From Archangium primigenium (GTDB taxonomy: Bacteria > Myxococcota > Myxococcia > Myxococcales > Myxococcaceae), in NCBI RefSeq assembly GCF_016904885.1, contig NZ_JADWYI010000001.1:9404834-9468833 (forward strand): a DNA stretch of 64,000 nucleotides, read 5' to 3'. The notes below the pieces were generated by a model, which saw nothing but the letters and a program-made list of their open reading frames with translations, was not told where the DNA came from and did no database searches. The position numbers and the translations under genes are program-made. Below, piece after piece: positions 17,744 through 28,466 of the stretch (positions are counted from its first letter, which is position 1; each line of letters opens with the position of its first letter).

Positions 17744-19318
17744 ATGTCGGTGTCGCTCGGGAAATACCAGCTGCTGAGGAAGATCGCGGCCGGGGGAATG
17801 GGCCAGATCTTCCTCGCGCTGGAGCGCAACGCGGGCATCGAGCGGCTCGTGGTCCTCAAGCGTGTGCTGCCGCACCTGAGCCAGGACGAGGACTTCCTGG
17901 AGATGTTCCAGGAGGAGGCGCAGCTGGTGGCGGGCCTGCGCCACCCCAACCTCATCACCATCCTCGAGTGGACGCAGCTGGAGGACCGGCACTGCCTGGT
18001 CATGGAGTACGTCCAGGGCGAGGATCTGCGGCGGCTGGAGAAGTTCGCGCGCACGCGGAGTCAGAGCCTGCCGGTGGGGCTGGCGCTGCGCATCGTGGCC
18101 GAGGCGGCCGCGGGCCTGCACTACGCGCATCAGGCGTGTGGGCCGCAGGGCCAGGCGCTGCAGTTGGTGCACCGGGACGTGTCGCCCCAGAACATCCTGG
18201 TGGGCTTCGACGGGGGCGTGAAGGTCATCGACTTCGGCGTGGCCAAGGCGGCGGGCAGCGCGTCGCACACGGCGACGGGCGTGCTCAAGGGCAAGTACCC
18301 GTACATGTCCCCGGAGCAGGCCAACGGACTGCCGGTGGATCCGCGCAGTGATCTGTTCGCCCTGGGCGTGGTGCTCTGGGAGCTGCTCACCGGCCGGCGC
18401 CTCTTCAAGGGCGAGTCGGACATGATGACGCTGCGGCTGGTGCGCGACTGTCAGGTGCCCCCGCCCTCGCAGCTGCGGCCCGCGGTGACGCCGGAGCTCG
18501 ACGCGCTCGTGCTCAAGGCGCTCGCGCCGGTGCCCGAGCAGCGCTTCCCGGACTGTGGCGCCTTCCGCCTGGCCATCGAGGACTTCCTGTTGCAGCAGCG
18601 CATGCCCGCCAGCACCGCGCACCTGTCCGCCTGGCTGCATGAGGTGTACGCCGAGCGCATCGCGCTGGAGGCCAACCCCGCCCATCTGGATCAGCTCACC
18701 GAGGACAGCGATCTGGATGCGCACTCGAACCCCTCGCGCAGCACGACCCAGCGCTCGCAGTCCCAGTCGCTCGTGCCCGCGTCGGGGGGCGGCCATACAC
18801 CCTCGCGCTCCGGGCCGACGCCGGACACCCACCACACGCGCAGCGTCCAGGTGGAGCTGCCCCGGCGCCGGCTGTCGGCGGGCCGGGTGGGGACGGTGCT
18901 GGGGCTGATGCTGCTCATGGCCGGCGCCGCGGTCATCCTCCTGCGGCAACAGGCGCCGCCCCCCCCCGTGGCCGTCACCCCGCCCCCAACCCCCGCGCCC
19001 ACCGAGCCGCCTTCGCCGCCCCCCGCGCCGCGACCCGTCATGCTCACGGTGCGCTCGGAGCCGCCGGGGGCCCAGGTGGAGGTCAATGGCCAGAGCTCCG
19101 GACGCACGCCGCTGGACATGCCGCTCGCCGCGAACGCGCCGCCCCTGACACTGGCGCTGCGGCTGGAGGGCTACGAGCCCGCCTCGCGGCGCGTGTCGCC
19201 CGAGGACGCGCCCGAGGTCTCCGTGCGGCTCAACCCCAAGCCCGCCGCCCACAAGCCGCCCCGGCGGGCGCCGGCGCCGCGTCCGCCGCCGGCGCTCGAC
19301 ATCAAGATGGGCCGCTAG
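17744..19318 (+). CDS. membrane Ser/Thr protein kinase with PEGA domain
   Basis: 524 residues. The kinase domain occupies about residues 5-280: Gly loop KIAAGGMGQIFLA, catalytic Lys in VVLKRVLPHL, LVHRDVSPQNILV with the HRD, and VIDFGVAKAAGSASH with the DFG. A Ser/Thr/His-rich juxtamembrane stretch leads to one membrane segment (VGTVLGLMLLMAGAAVILL, near 382-400). A Pro-rich spacer and a PEGA domain (VRSEPPGAQVEVNGQ to LEGYEPASRRV) then face the periplasm. This is the typical myxobacterial PknB-like layout for sensing envelope state. The last four bases overlap the stop of the convergent hybrid kinase. An upstream in-frame ATG is less likely because it lies ahead of the family start. Confidence 0.93.
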   Translation: MSVSLGKYQLLRKIAAGGMGQIFLALERNAGIERLVVLKRVLPHLSQDEDFLEMFQEEAQLVAGLRHPNLITILEWTQLEDRHCLVMEYVQGEDLRRLEKFARTRSQSLPVGLALRIVAEAAAGLHYAHQACGPQGQALQLVHRDVSPQNILVGFDGGVKVIDFGVAKAAGSASHTATGVLKGKYPYMSPEQANGLPVDPRSDLFALGVVLWELLTGRRLFKGESDMMTLRLVRDCQVPPPSQLRPAVTPELDALVLKALAPVPEQRFPDCGAFRLAIEDFLLQQRMPASTAHLSAWLHEVYAERIALEANPAHLDQLTEDSDLDAHSNPSRSTTQRSQSQSLVPASGGGHTPSRSGPTPDTHHTRSVQVELPRRRLSAGRVGTVLGLMLLMAGAAVILLRQQAPPPPVAVTPPPTPAPTEPPSPPPAPRPVMLTVRSEPPGAQVEVNGQSSGRTPLDMPLAANAPPLTLALRLEGYEPASRRVSPEDAPEVSVRLNPKPAAHKPPRRAPAPRPPPALDIKMGR

Positions 19319-20403
19319 GCGCGCGTCGCCCGTGGCAGCCGGAGGCTGAACGTGGAGCCCTCGCCCAGCGTGGACTGGGCCGACAGCGAGCCCCCGTGCA
19401 GCCGCGCGAGCGCCGAGGCGATGTAGAGCCCCAGCCCGTGTCCCGCCCCCTCGGAGCCCGAGGCGCGGTGGAAGCGCTCGAAGATGTGGTGCACCTCCGC
19501 GGCGGAGATGCCCTGACCCCAGTCGCGCACCTCGATGACGACCAGGCCCGGGTGCGGCGTCACCCCCACCTCCACGCGCCGCGACTCGCCCCCGTACTTC
19601 ACCGCGTTGGACAGCAGGTTGTTGAGGATGTGGCGCACCCGCTCGGCGTCGAAGGACAGCTCCACCCGCTCCCCCGCCCCCTTGAGCGAGAAGGTCACCT
19701 GGGGCTGCAACTCCCCCCACTCGCGCACCACGCCGCGCAGGAACGCCGCCAGGTCCCCGGTCTCCGGGCGCAGCACCATCTTGCCCTCGGACAGCCGCGC
19801 CGCGTCGAGGATGGAGGACACCAGGGAGTTCATCCGGTCGATCTGCAGCAGGATGGCCTCCGTGTACCGGCGCTCGTCGTCGGTGGCCTCGGCCTGCCGG
19901 CGCAGCAGCATCTGGGCGTTGAGCCGCGCGGAGCTCAGGGGCGTCTTGATCTCGTGCGCCACCCAGTTGAGCATCTCCTCGCGCAGGGAGGCGTCCAGGG
20001 TGGACTCGGCGTGCTTCTCCCGGGCCTTGGACGGGGGCGTGGCCTCCGGGGAGGCGTGCTCGCGCAGCATCCGGAGCACGGCGTTCTCGAAGGTGTTCAG
20101 GTCCACCGGCTTGGCCAGGAACAGGTCCGCCTCGCCCCGGCCCTCGGGCGTCGCGGCGCTCAGCAGCAGGAAGGGCACGTCGCGCAGCCGCTCGTCGGCG
20201 CGCAGCGCGCGCAGCAGCTCCATGCCCGTGCGCCGGGGCATCATGTGGTCGCTCACCACCAGGTCCGGCCGCTCCGTGCGCGCGAGCATCAGCGCCTCTT
20301 CGCCGTTGGGGGCCCGGAGGACACGGTGGCCCAGGTCCTCGAGGATCTGCCCGAAGATGTCGAGCATCGCCTCCTCGTCCTCCGCGATGAGGATGAGGCT
20401 CAT
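19315..20403 (-). CDS. receiver-histidine kinase (REC-HisKA-HATPase)
   Basis: 362 residues, cytoplasmic. An N-terminal receiver domain (LILIAEDEEAML, phospho-Asp in DLVVSDHMMP, Lys in FLAKPVDL) is followed by HisKA (LNWVAHEIKTPLSSARL, phospho-His) and an HATPase (NLLSNAVKYGG, VRDWGQGISAA, GHGLGLYIASALARLHGG). Having the receiver first means an upstream kinase may control this one. The gene starts inside the stop of the KaiC-like gene (ATGA at 20400-20403), so the two are co-translated and probably act together. Its 3' end overlaps that of the Ser/Thr kinase by four bases in the opposite direction. Confidence 0.92.
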   Translation of the reverse strand: MSLILIAEDEEAMLDIFGQILEDLGHRVLRAPNGEEALMLARTERPDLVVSDHMMPRRTGMELLRALRADERLRDVPFLLLSAATPEGRGEADLFLAKPVDLNTFENAVLRMLREHASPEATPPSKAREKHAESTLDASLREEMLNWVAHEIKTPLSSARLNAQMLLRRQAEATDDERRYTEAILLQIDRMNSLVSSILDAARLSEGKMVLRPETGDLAAFLRGVVREWGELQPQVTFSLKGAGERVELSFDAERVRHILNNLLSNAVKYGGESRRVEVGVTPHPGLVVIEVRDWGQGISAAEVHHIFERFHRASGSEGAGHGLGLYIASALARLHGGSLSAQSTLGEGSTFSLRLPRATRA

Positions 20404-21875
20404 TGATCCACTCCACCAATCGCCGTGCCCAGGGGCTGGGCCTTGCCCGTGAGCAGGCCCTCCGCCGAGCGCAGGGGCTCGAGCACCCGGATGCCGGTGT
20501 CGCTGATGTCGAACTCCCGCAGGTTCGCGTCGTAGCGGCTGTCGCGCATCTTGAGGATGGACAGGATGCGGTGGATGCGGCCGCGCAGCTCCACGTAGCG
20601 CAGGAGGATGACGTTCTCGCCCAGCAGCGCGACGGGCGAGTCATTGAAGTCCAGCTCCGTGCCGGAGATCTTCGACACCTCCTTGGTGAACAGGGACGTC
20701 ACCCGGCGCTCGCGCAGGTGACTGCTGAACGCGGCCAGGAAGACGCGCCGCCGCTCCACGTCCGCCACCGCCAGCTCCAGCTCCGTCAGCCCATCCAGCA
20801 CGAGCCGCTGGATGCCCAGCCGGTCCACGTCCGCCAGGATGCGGTACACGATGGCGTCCGCCTCCCACTCGGACGGGGGCAGGTGGATCATGCGCAGCAT
20901 GCCGCCTTTCAGGACGTCCTCCACCTCCAGGCCCACGCGATGGGCCCGCTGGAAGAGCACCGCGGGCGTCTCGAAGAAGGAGACGAACAGCGTGCGCTGC
21001 CCATGCCGGGCGCCCTCCGTGGCGAAGTGCGTGGCGAGCAGCGTCTTGCCAATGCCGATGCTGCCCGCCAGCAGCGTGGTGCTGTGCGCCGGCAGCCCGC
21101 CCAGCATCAACGCATCGAACTCGGGCAGGCCAAAGCCCATGCGCTGGGGCGGGGGCGCCTCGTCCCGGGGCGTCAGCGTCTCGGACTCCAGCCGCGGCAC
21201 GACCGACATGCCCCCGGCGCCAATCTCCAGCAGGTGCTCGCCGGTGAAGTGGCGCTGGCCCCGCAGCTTGACGATCTCCAGCCGCCGCAGCCGGCGCACG
21301 CCCCTCCGCTGGACGCTCACGGAGACGATGCCGTCCACCGTGGTGGCCTCTGGCAGGGCCAGCAGCTTGTCGAGCCCGTACTCGGTGGTGAACAGCCCGA
21401 TGCAGTCCATGGCGGCCAGGCCAATGCCCAGCTCGTACAGGAACTCGCGCAGCCGGGCCTCGTCCTGCCACAGGTCGCGGATGGAGCGCAGCCCGTCGAT
21501 GAAGAGCAGCTTCGCGCCCCGCTCGCGCACCGTGCGCAGCAGCACGTCCCGCGCCTCCTTGGCGCCCTTCTTCAGCGACGCGTAGGCGCTCACCAGGAAG
21601 AAGTCCTCCCCGAGCAGCTCCTTCTTGAAGAAGGCGAAGTCGGAGAGCGACTGCATGAGCTTGTCGTGCGGCTCGGAGGTGACGGTGGCCACCACCACGG
21701 GCACCCCCCGCGCCGCGGCGCTGAAGGCGATGTGGCTGCACAGGATCGTCTTGCCACAGCCCGGCTCCCCCGTGACGATGAGGGACTGACGTCGGGGGAT
21801 GCCACCCCCCAGGACGCGGTCCAGGTTCGGGATACCGGTGGGAAACAGCCGCGACCCGGTCTCGGAGTCAGTCAT
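20400..21875 (-). CDS. KaiC-like double RecA-fold ATPase
   Basis: 491 residues with two RecA/KaiC domains, near 1-240 and 245-491. Domain I has FPTGIPNLDRVLGGGIP, Walker A GEPGCGKTILCS (K42), a Glu in VTSEPHDKL and Walker B LLFIDGLRSI. Domain II has MGFGLPEFDALMLGGLP, Walker A GSIGIGKTLLATH (K277), a Glu in FFETPAVLF and RLVLDGLTELE. The double-domain plan is that of cyanobacterial KaiC, but the C-terminal phospho-Ser/Thr pair is not obvious. Such relatives outside cyanobacteria often pair with histidine kinases, and here the REC-kinase overlaps by four bases. A GAGGAC site precedes the ATG. A role as ATP-driven switch for the kinase is inferred. Confidence 0.85.
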   Translation of the reverse strand: MTDSETGSRLFPTGIPNLDRVLGGGIPRRQSLIVTGEPGCGKTILCSHIAFSAAARGVPVVVATVTSEPHDKLMQSLSDFAFFKKELLGEDFFLVSAYASLKKGAKEARDVLLRTVRERGAKLLFIDGLRSIRDLWQDEARLREFLYELGIGLAAMDCIGLFTTEYGLDKLLALPEATTVDGIVSVSVQRRGVRRLRRLEIVKLRGQRHFTGEHLLEIGAGGMSVVPRLESETLTPRDEAPPPQRMGFGLPEFDALMLGGLPAHSTTLLAGSIGIGKTLLATHFATEGARHGQRTLFVSFFETPAVLFQRAHRVGLEVEDVLKGGMLRMIHLPPSEWEADAIVYRILADVDRLGIQRLVLDGLTELELAVADVERRRVFLAAFSSHLRERRVTSLFTKEVSKISGTELDFNDSPVALLGENVILLRYVELRGRIHRILSILKMRDSRYDANLREFDISDTGIRVLEPLRSAEGLLTGKAQPLGTAIGGVDQ

Positions 21876-21960
21876 CCAGTGCGTCCTCGACAGTGGAGGT
21901 CCAGGGGTTCGTCCAGGCTCCTAACACGGACCGCCCCCGACGCCATCCACGCCGTGGAGA

Positions 21961-23631
21961 TCAGGCGCGCCGGGAGGGGGCCTGGGCCACCAGGGCCCGG
22001 ATGACGTCCGCCTCGAAGGGCTTGTCGATGCGGCGCGCGGGCACGGTCTTGAGGAACTCGTGCGCTCGGGGGGTGAAGCTGCCGCCCGTCATATAAACGA
22101 AGCGCGAGAGCAGCTCGCCGTGCGTCGGCGCCAGGCGCTCGTGCAGTTCCATTCCCGACATCTCCACCATCATCAAATCACACAGCACCAGGTCGAACGC
22201 GTCGTCCTGGGCCAGGAGCGCGAGCGCCTCGCGGCCACTGCGCAGCACCACCACGTCGTGCAGGCGGCCGAGGATGCGCCGCAGCACCGTGCCAATGGCG
22301 GGCTCGTCGTCGATGACCAGGACGCGCTTGCGCGCCTGCACGTCCGCCACCGTGCGCGCCGACTCCAGCGCCTGGATGGACACGTCCTCGCACACCCCCA
22401 GGCTCACCCGGAAGACACTGCCCCGCCCGGGCTCGCTCTCGGCCTTCAGGTCCCCCTGCATGCCGTGCACGAGCCCCAGACAGATGGACAGCCCCAGGCC
22501 CAGGCCCTCGCCCCGGGCCTTCTTCGTGGTGAAGAAGGGCTCGAAGACGCGGCCGAGCACCTCGGGCGTCATGCCCTGGCCGTTGTCGCGCACCTCCACC
22601 ACCACCTGGGCCCCCTCCCGCCAGGTCGTCAGGGTGATGCAGCGCTCGGCCGCCTGGCCCTCGGGCATGGCCTGGGCGGCGTTGACCAGCAGGTTGAGGA
22701 AGACCTGGCCGAGCCGGCCTTCATGGGCGAGCACCCGGGGCACCGCGCCGTAGCGCCGCTCCACGCGGGCCCGGTGGCGCACCTGGGGCATGGCCATGGT
22801 CAGGCTGAACTCCAGCGCCGCGTGCACGTCCACGGCGCTCAGCTCCGAGTCCTCCACGCGCGACAGGGTGCGCAAGTCCTTCACGATGGAGCGGATGCGC
22901 TCGGCGCCCCGGCGCGCGTCTTCCAGGGCCCGCAGGGGCTCGCGCAGCCGCTCGGCCTGGGCGGGCTCCCCGTCCCGCGCGACCCCGGCGAGCTGCTCGA
23001 GCACCACCTGCAGGTTGCCCAGGACGAAGGCCAGGGGGTTGTTGATTTCATGGCCCACGCTGGCCGCGAGCTGCCCCGCCATGGACAGCTTCTCCGTGCG
23101 CGCCAGCCGCACCCGGGCCGTGTCCAGCTCCACCGCCTGCTGCCGCGCGAGCGCCTCCGCGTCCCGGCGGCCCACCTGTTCGAGCAACAGCCGCGCGTCG
23201 CGCTCGCGCTCGGCGTGCTTGCTCGGGGTGATGTCCTGGGCGCGCAGCACCACGCCGTCGCGGAAGCGGTGCATCGCCAGCCGCAGCCACATGGACTCGC
23301 GCAGGAGCACCTCCTGGATACAGGGCTGCCCCGTCTCCACCACCTGGCGCAACACGGCGAAGTGCATCTGGGCGAGCGGCGAGGAGAAGCGCTCCAGGAA
23401 GCGCTGGCCCACCATGGGCATGCCCACCAGACTCGCCAGGGGCGCGGACGCGGCGTTGAAGAACACCCACTCGAAGTCCAGGAGCGTCCCGGCGGCGTCG
23501 CGCACGGCGCGCAGGACCGCGCACCCGTCCGGACTCGTGAGCTCCACCTCCGTCAGCATCCCCCGCCATGCGTCCGTGAACGCCTCGGGGCGCGAGGCGG
23601 GGGGAGGACGGGGCTCGTTTCCGGCGGACAT
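21961..23631 (-). CDS. PAS-type hybrid histidine kinase
   Basis: 556 residues. I chose the ATG at 23631 because GAGG lies six bases upstream. An N-terminal PAS-like domain (residues 20-140, LLDFEWVFFNAASAPLASLVG) is followed by a coiled linker, HisKA with SVGHEINNPLAFVLGNLQ (the HEINNP subgroup), and an HATPase with NLLVNAAQAMP, VRDNGQGMTPEV and GLGLGLSICLGLVHGMQG. A C-terminal receiver follows (VLVIDDEPAIGTVLR, Asp in DLVLCDLMM, Lys near RIDKPFEADVI). No membrane segment is visible, so it senses a cytoplasmic signal. It lies on the same strand as the KaiC-like pair, 85 bases upstream of it, and could feed phosphate to the receiver-first kinase. Confidence 0.92.
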   Translation of the reverse strand: MSAGNEPRPPPASRPEAFTDAWRGMLTEVELTSPDGCAVLRAVRDAAGTLLDFEWVFFNAASAPLASLVGMPMVGQRFLERFSSPLAQMHFAVLRQVVETGQPCIQEVLLRESMWLRLAMHRFRDGVVLRAQDITPSKHAERERDARLLLEQVGRRDAEALARQQAVELDTARVRLARTEKLSMAGQLAASVGHEINNPLAFVLGNLQVVLEQLAGVARDGEPAQAERLREPLRALEDARRGAERIRSIVKDLRTLSRVEDSELSAVDVHAALEFSLTMAMPQVRHRARVERRYGAVPRVLAHEGRLGQVFLNLLVNAAQAMPEGQAAERCITLTTWREGAQVVVEVRDNGQGMTPEVLGRVFEPFFTTKKARGEGLGLGLSICLGLVHGMQGDLKAESEPGRGSVFRVSLGVCEDVSIQALESARTVADVQARKRVLVIDDEPAIGTVLRRILGRLHDVVVLRSGREALALLAQDDAFDLVLCDLMMVEMSGMELHERLAPTHGELLSRFVYMTGGSFTPRAHEFLKTVPARRIDKPFEADVIRALVAQAPSRRA

Positions 23632-23750
23632 GAAAAACCTCGAAGACGTGTCCCCCCGGGCGACGTGCACAGCCTAACGTCTTCTCCCGGGAAAACGCGA
23701 GATGCCGTACTCCTGGCACCCCGCGTTTCACCGGGGGTGGGAGGGAGCGA

Positions 23751-25091
23751 CTACTCGGAGATTTCCCGCACGCTCAGCCACTTGAAGTCCACGTCCGTGG
23801 CGCTGTCCCAGCGGAACGTGGCGATGGGGCCGCCCCAGGTCAGCGGCATGCCGTTGACGGCGCCGCCGCAGCGTTGGGTGTCACCGCCCATCTGCCCGGA
23901 GTCGGTGTAGTCGTACACCTTCTTCCAGGTGACCTTGTCCGCGTTCTCGTTGAGCCACAGCTCGAGCTTCACCGCGGGCTTGCCGCCCGCTGTCGTGTTG
24001 CGCATGACGGACTTGAAGCCCACCCAGCGGCCCTTGAGCGAGGCGGTGCCCGTCTTGTAGGGCGTCTGCTCGTAGCTCACGTGCCAGGCCTCCTTCTGCC
24101 AGCGCACGCGGCCGTCGAAGTGCAGGCTGCCCTTGTAGGAGGTGCCCTCGCACGCGAGCGAGTCGGTGTGCCGGCCCCCGCGCGCGTACCAGGAGAAGTT
24201 GTCGCTCATGTCCTTGGCGGCGTTCACCTTGACGAAGCCCGTCATCTCCACGTTCTTCCAGTCGTTGGCCGCCTGCATGTAGCCACGGCTCGCGAGCACG
24301 TCCGGGTCATACGTGGGGATGAGCTTGGAGTCATACCCCGTGGAGGTGAAGACACTCATGCGCACCTTGTCGCTCTTCATCTTCCAGGAGCCGTCGGTGT
24401 TGCGGCTGATGGGGTTTTGCGGATCGAAGCGCTTGTCCGCCAGGACCCCCTCGGAGAGCACCCACGCCTCGCCGCCCGCGCGCGTGGGGTAGAGCTGGGT
24501 GACGCCGAACGCATCCGCGTCCGGAGAGGGTTCCGGCGTCGGCTCGGGCGTGGGCTCCGGCGCCGGGGGCGGGGGCGTGGAGCCGCCCAGGATGGCGGCC
24601 AGCTCGGAGATGCTCGCCCAGGCGTTCTGGGTATTGCCGTTCACCGTCACCCGCACGTAGCGCGCGGTGTGGGCCGGGAAGGCGTAGCGCTCGGCGGCCT
24701 TCTGCTTCACGGAGGCGCCCGCGTAGACGGTCGTGAAGGACTTGCCATCCGTGGACGTCGCGAGGGTGAAGCGCGAGGAGCGCTCGTCCCCCCGGTACCA
24801 CGCGATCTCCAGGCCGGAGAGGGATTGCGCGCGGCCCAGATCCGCTTGCAGCCATTGGCCCTTGCCGTCGGCGGACCAGCGCGTGGAGAGCACCCCATCG
24901 ATGGCCTGGGCGGGCGTGTTGCCGTCATGCCCGCTCGCCGTGGCGGACACGAAGCCTCCCGCGGCGAGCACGGGCGCGGCGGTGAGGGAAGCGAGACAAC
25001 AAACACCCAGGGCGGACAGCCGTCCGCGGCGCGAAGACACGAGATTCAATCGGGGGTCCTTGGGGAGGGGAAGGCCTGAAGCGCCTTCCAT
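23751..25091 (-). CDS. secreted discoidin (F5/8C) plus lectin/lyase-like jelly-roll protein
   Basis: 446 residues from the ATG at 25091; a GTG at 25040 would give a tighter signal peptide (LSALGVCCLASLTAAPVLA) and is a real alternative. The mature N-terminus is an F5/8 type C domain (ATASGHDGNTPAQAIDG, TRWSADGKGQWLQADLG, YVRVTVNGNTQN). A Pro-Glu-Thr linker follows, then about 230 residues of concanavalin-A-like fold rich in Trp (VGFKSVMRNTT, FRWDSATDVDFKWLSV). This C-terminal type is found in polysaccharide lyases and in carbohydrate-binding proteins; I see no sure catalytic set. It probably binds or cuts an extracellular polysaccharide. A terminator separates it from treZ upstream. Confidence 0.78.
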   Translation of the reverse strand: MEGASGLPLPKDPRLNLVSSRRGRLSALGVCCLASLTAAPVLAAGGFVSATASGHDGNTPAQAIDGVLSTRWSADGKGQWLQADLGRAQSLSGLEIAWYRGDERSSRFTLATSTDGKSFTTVYAGASVKQKAAERYAFPAHTARYVRVTVNGNTQNAWASISELAAILGGSTPPPPAPEPTPEPTPEPSPDADAFGVTQLYPTRAGGEAWVLSEGVLADKRFDPQNPISRNTDGSWKMKSDKVRMSVFTSTGYDSKLIPTYDPDVLASRGYMQAANDWKNVEMTGFVKVNAAKDMSDNFSWYARGGRHTDSLACEGTSYKGSLHFDGRVRWQKEAWHVSYEQTPYKTGTASLKGRWVGFKSVMRNTTAGGKPAVKLELWLNENADKVTWKKVYDYTDSGQMGGDTQRCGGAVNGMPLTWGGPIATFRWDSATDVDFKWLSVREISE

Positions 25092-25111
25092 GGGGTGGCT
25101 TTCGAAACACA

Positions 25112-25139
25112 AAAGGGAGAGGACAATTCCTCTCCCTTT
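25112..25139 (-). terminator. intrinsic terminator after treZ
   Basis: A perfect 12-bp stem (AAAGGGAGAGGA at 25112-25123 with TCCTCTCCCTTT at 25128-25139) closes a CAAT loop. Read on the minus strand, the stem is followed by a T-rich run (TTTTGTGTTTCG). It lies about 80 bases past the treZ stop and just before the discoidin gene, so it ends treZ transcription. Confidence 0.8.
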
Positions 25140-25218
25140 CGTTTCATCCCAGCCACGGGGGCATGGCCCTGAGTCCATGCCTCCCCATGTATGCCTTTGG
25201 CGCCCGCCGAGGCTCGCC

Positions 25219-27063
<1,845 letters not shown>

Positions 27064-27248
27064 GGCGCCTACTTAGCCACCCTCACCGCGCGTGGGGGGC
27101 ACCGTGCCTTCCGCTCCCGCGGCAGATGTTCACCAGTCAGCCGGTCTCCGGTACGGGATGCCCCCTCCGAGAGCGGCCGGGCACCGGAGCCGGAAACACG
27201 AGGTGCTTGTCGCCCGGGGCGCGAAACCGGAAAGATGATGGGCACCGC

Positions 27249-28391
27249 ATGAGCCCACGTCCCGATCTGCTCCACTCCCTTCCCTTCGAGCCCAGTGAAT
27301 CCATCCGCGAGCGGGTCGCCGCGTTGGAGGTGCTCTCCCCGAGGCAGATCGACCAGCGGCTCACGGAGCTGGGCTACCGGGGCCAGACGGAGGCACGGCG
27401 CGCGGCGGCGGTGCTGGCCTACCGCCACGTGCAGCGGCTGCGGCGCGTGCACCTGGAGGGCCTGGCGACCGAGCCCGGCGCGCGCGAGAACTGTCTGTTC
27501 CTGGGCCCCACGGGCTCGGGCAAGACGTTCCTCGTGGAGCTGCTCTTCCGCGAGGTGCTGGGCGTGCCCGCCGTGGTGGTGGACGCCACGCAGTTCTCCG
27601 AGACGGGCTACGTGGGCGATGACGTGCGCACCATGCTCTCGCGCCTGTACGAGGCCGCGGACGGCGACGCGGCGTGGGCCGCCTGTGGCGCCATCTGCAT
27701 GGACGAGTTCGACAAGCTCGCCACCAGCCGCTCCGATGCGCGCTTCGCCGGGCAGCAGACCACCAAGGACGTGAGCGGCTTTGGCGTGCAGCGAAGCCTG
27801 CTCAACCTCTTGAGCGCCGCGCGCGCGGACTTCCCCCCGGACTTCGGCTTCACCAGCCGCACCCCGCCCCTGCCCATGGAGCTGTCGACGCTCACCTTCA
27901 TCGCGTGCGGGGCCTTCAGCGGCCTCAAGGGCACGGCGGAGGAGACGGGCGGCCCGAAGGAGCGCCTGGGCTTCGGCCGCGACGTGCGCAAGCGCGAGGT
28001 GGCCATCGCCGAGCGCGTGACGGACGAGCAGCTCGAGCAGACGTCGGCCTTCGCGCGCTACGGCTTCATCCCGGAGCTCATCGGCCGCTTCAACCGCATC
28101 GTCTCCTTCTCGCCCCTGGACGCGGTGACGCTCGCGGACATCCTCGAGGACAACGTGCTGCGCGGCTACGCGCGCGAGTTCTCCCACGAGGGGCTGGAGC
28201 TGGTGGTGGAGCCCTCCGTGCGCGAGTGGGTGGTGACCCGGGCGCTCAAGCGCGAGACGGGCGCCCGCGGCCTGCGCGCCGCGCTCGTGCCCCAGCTGGA
28301 GCGCGTGGCCTACGAGCACTTCGGCGCGCCCGAGGTGTCCACCGTGCGCCTCGTGCTCGAGGGCGACGAGGTGCGCGCCGTCGCGAGCTGA
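27249..28391 (+). CDS. ClpX-like AAA+ ATPase lacking the zinc-binding domain
   Basis: 380 residues. The core is unmistakably ClpX: Walker A LGPTGSGKTFLVELL, ATQFSETGYVGDDV with the GYVG pore loop, Walker B ICMDEFDKLA, then QQTTKDVSGFGVQRSLL and FGFIPELIGR-type text (YGFIPELIGRFNRIV), and the C-terminal small domain with RETGARGLRAAL. Two features differ from canonical ClpX. The N-terminal C4 zinc domain is absent, replaced by about 70 residues of helix with no Cys pairs. The ClpP-docking loop reads LGFG where ClpX has IGFG. It may still unfold proteins for ClpP or act as a stand-alone unfoldase. No clpP is adjacent. Confidence 0.85.
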   Translation: MSPRPDLLHSLPFEPSESIRERVAALEVLSPRQIDQRLTELGYRGQTEARRAAAVLAYRHVQRLRRVHLEGLATEPGARENCLFLGPTGSGKTFLVELLFREVLGVPAVVVDATQFSETGYVGDDVRTMLSRLYEAADGDAAWAACGAICMDEFDKLATSRSDARFAGQQTTKDVSGFGVQRSLLNLLSAARADFPPDFGFTSRTPPLPMELSTLTFIACGAFSGLKGTAEETGGPKERLGFGRDVRKREVAIAERVTDEQLEQTSAFARYGFIPELIGRFNRIVSFSPLDAVTLADILEDNVLRGYAREFSHEGLELVVEPSVREWVVTRALKRETGARGLRAALVPQLERVAYEHFGAPEVSTVRLVLEGDEVRAVAS

Positions 28392-28423
28392 CGCCCGCCG
28401 CGCGGGTGGCCTGCCCTGAAGCA

Positions 28424-28448
28424 GGAAAACGGGTTATCATCGTTTTCC
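28424..28448. repeat. 8-bp inverted repeat ahead of the LamG protein
   Basis: GGAAAACG at 28424-28431 and CGTTTTCC at 28441-28448 flank a 9-base centre containing TTATCAT. It lies 18 bases before the start codon at 28467, between the ClpX-like and LamG genes. It could be a weak terminator for the first (its 3' arm ends in TTTT) or an operator over a -10-like TATCAT for the second. Confidence 0.4.
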
Positions 28449-28466
28449 CTCATTTCAGGAGCATGC

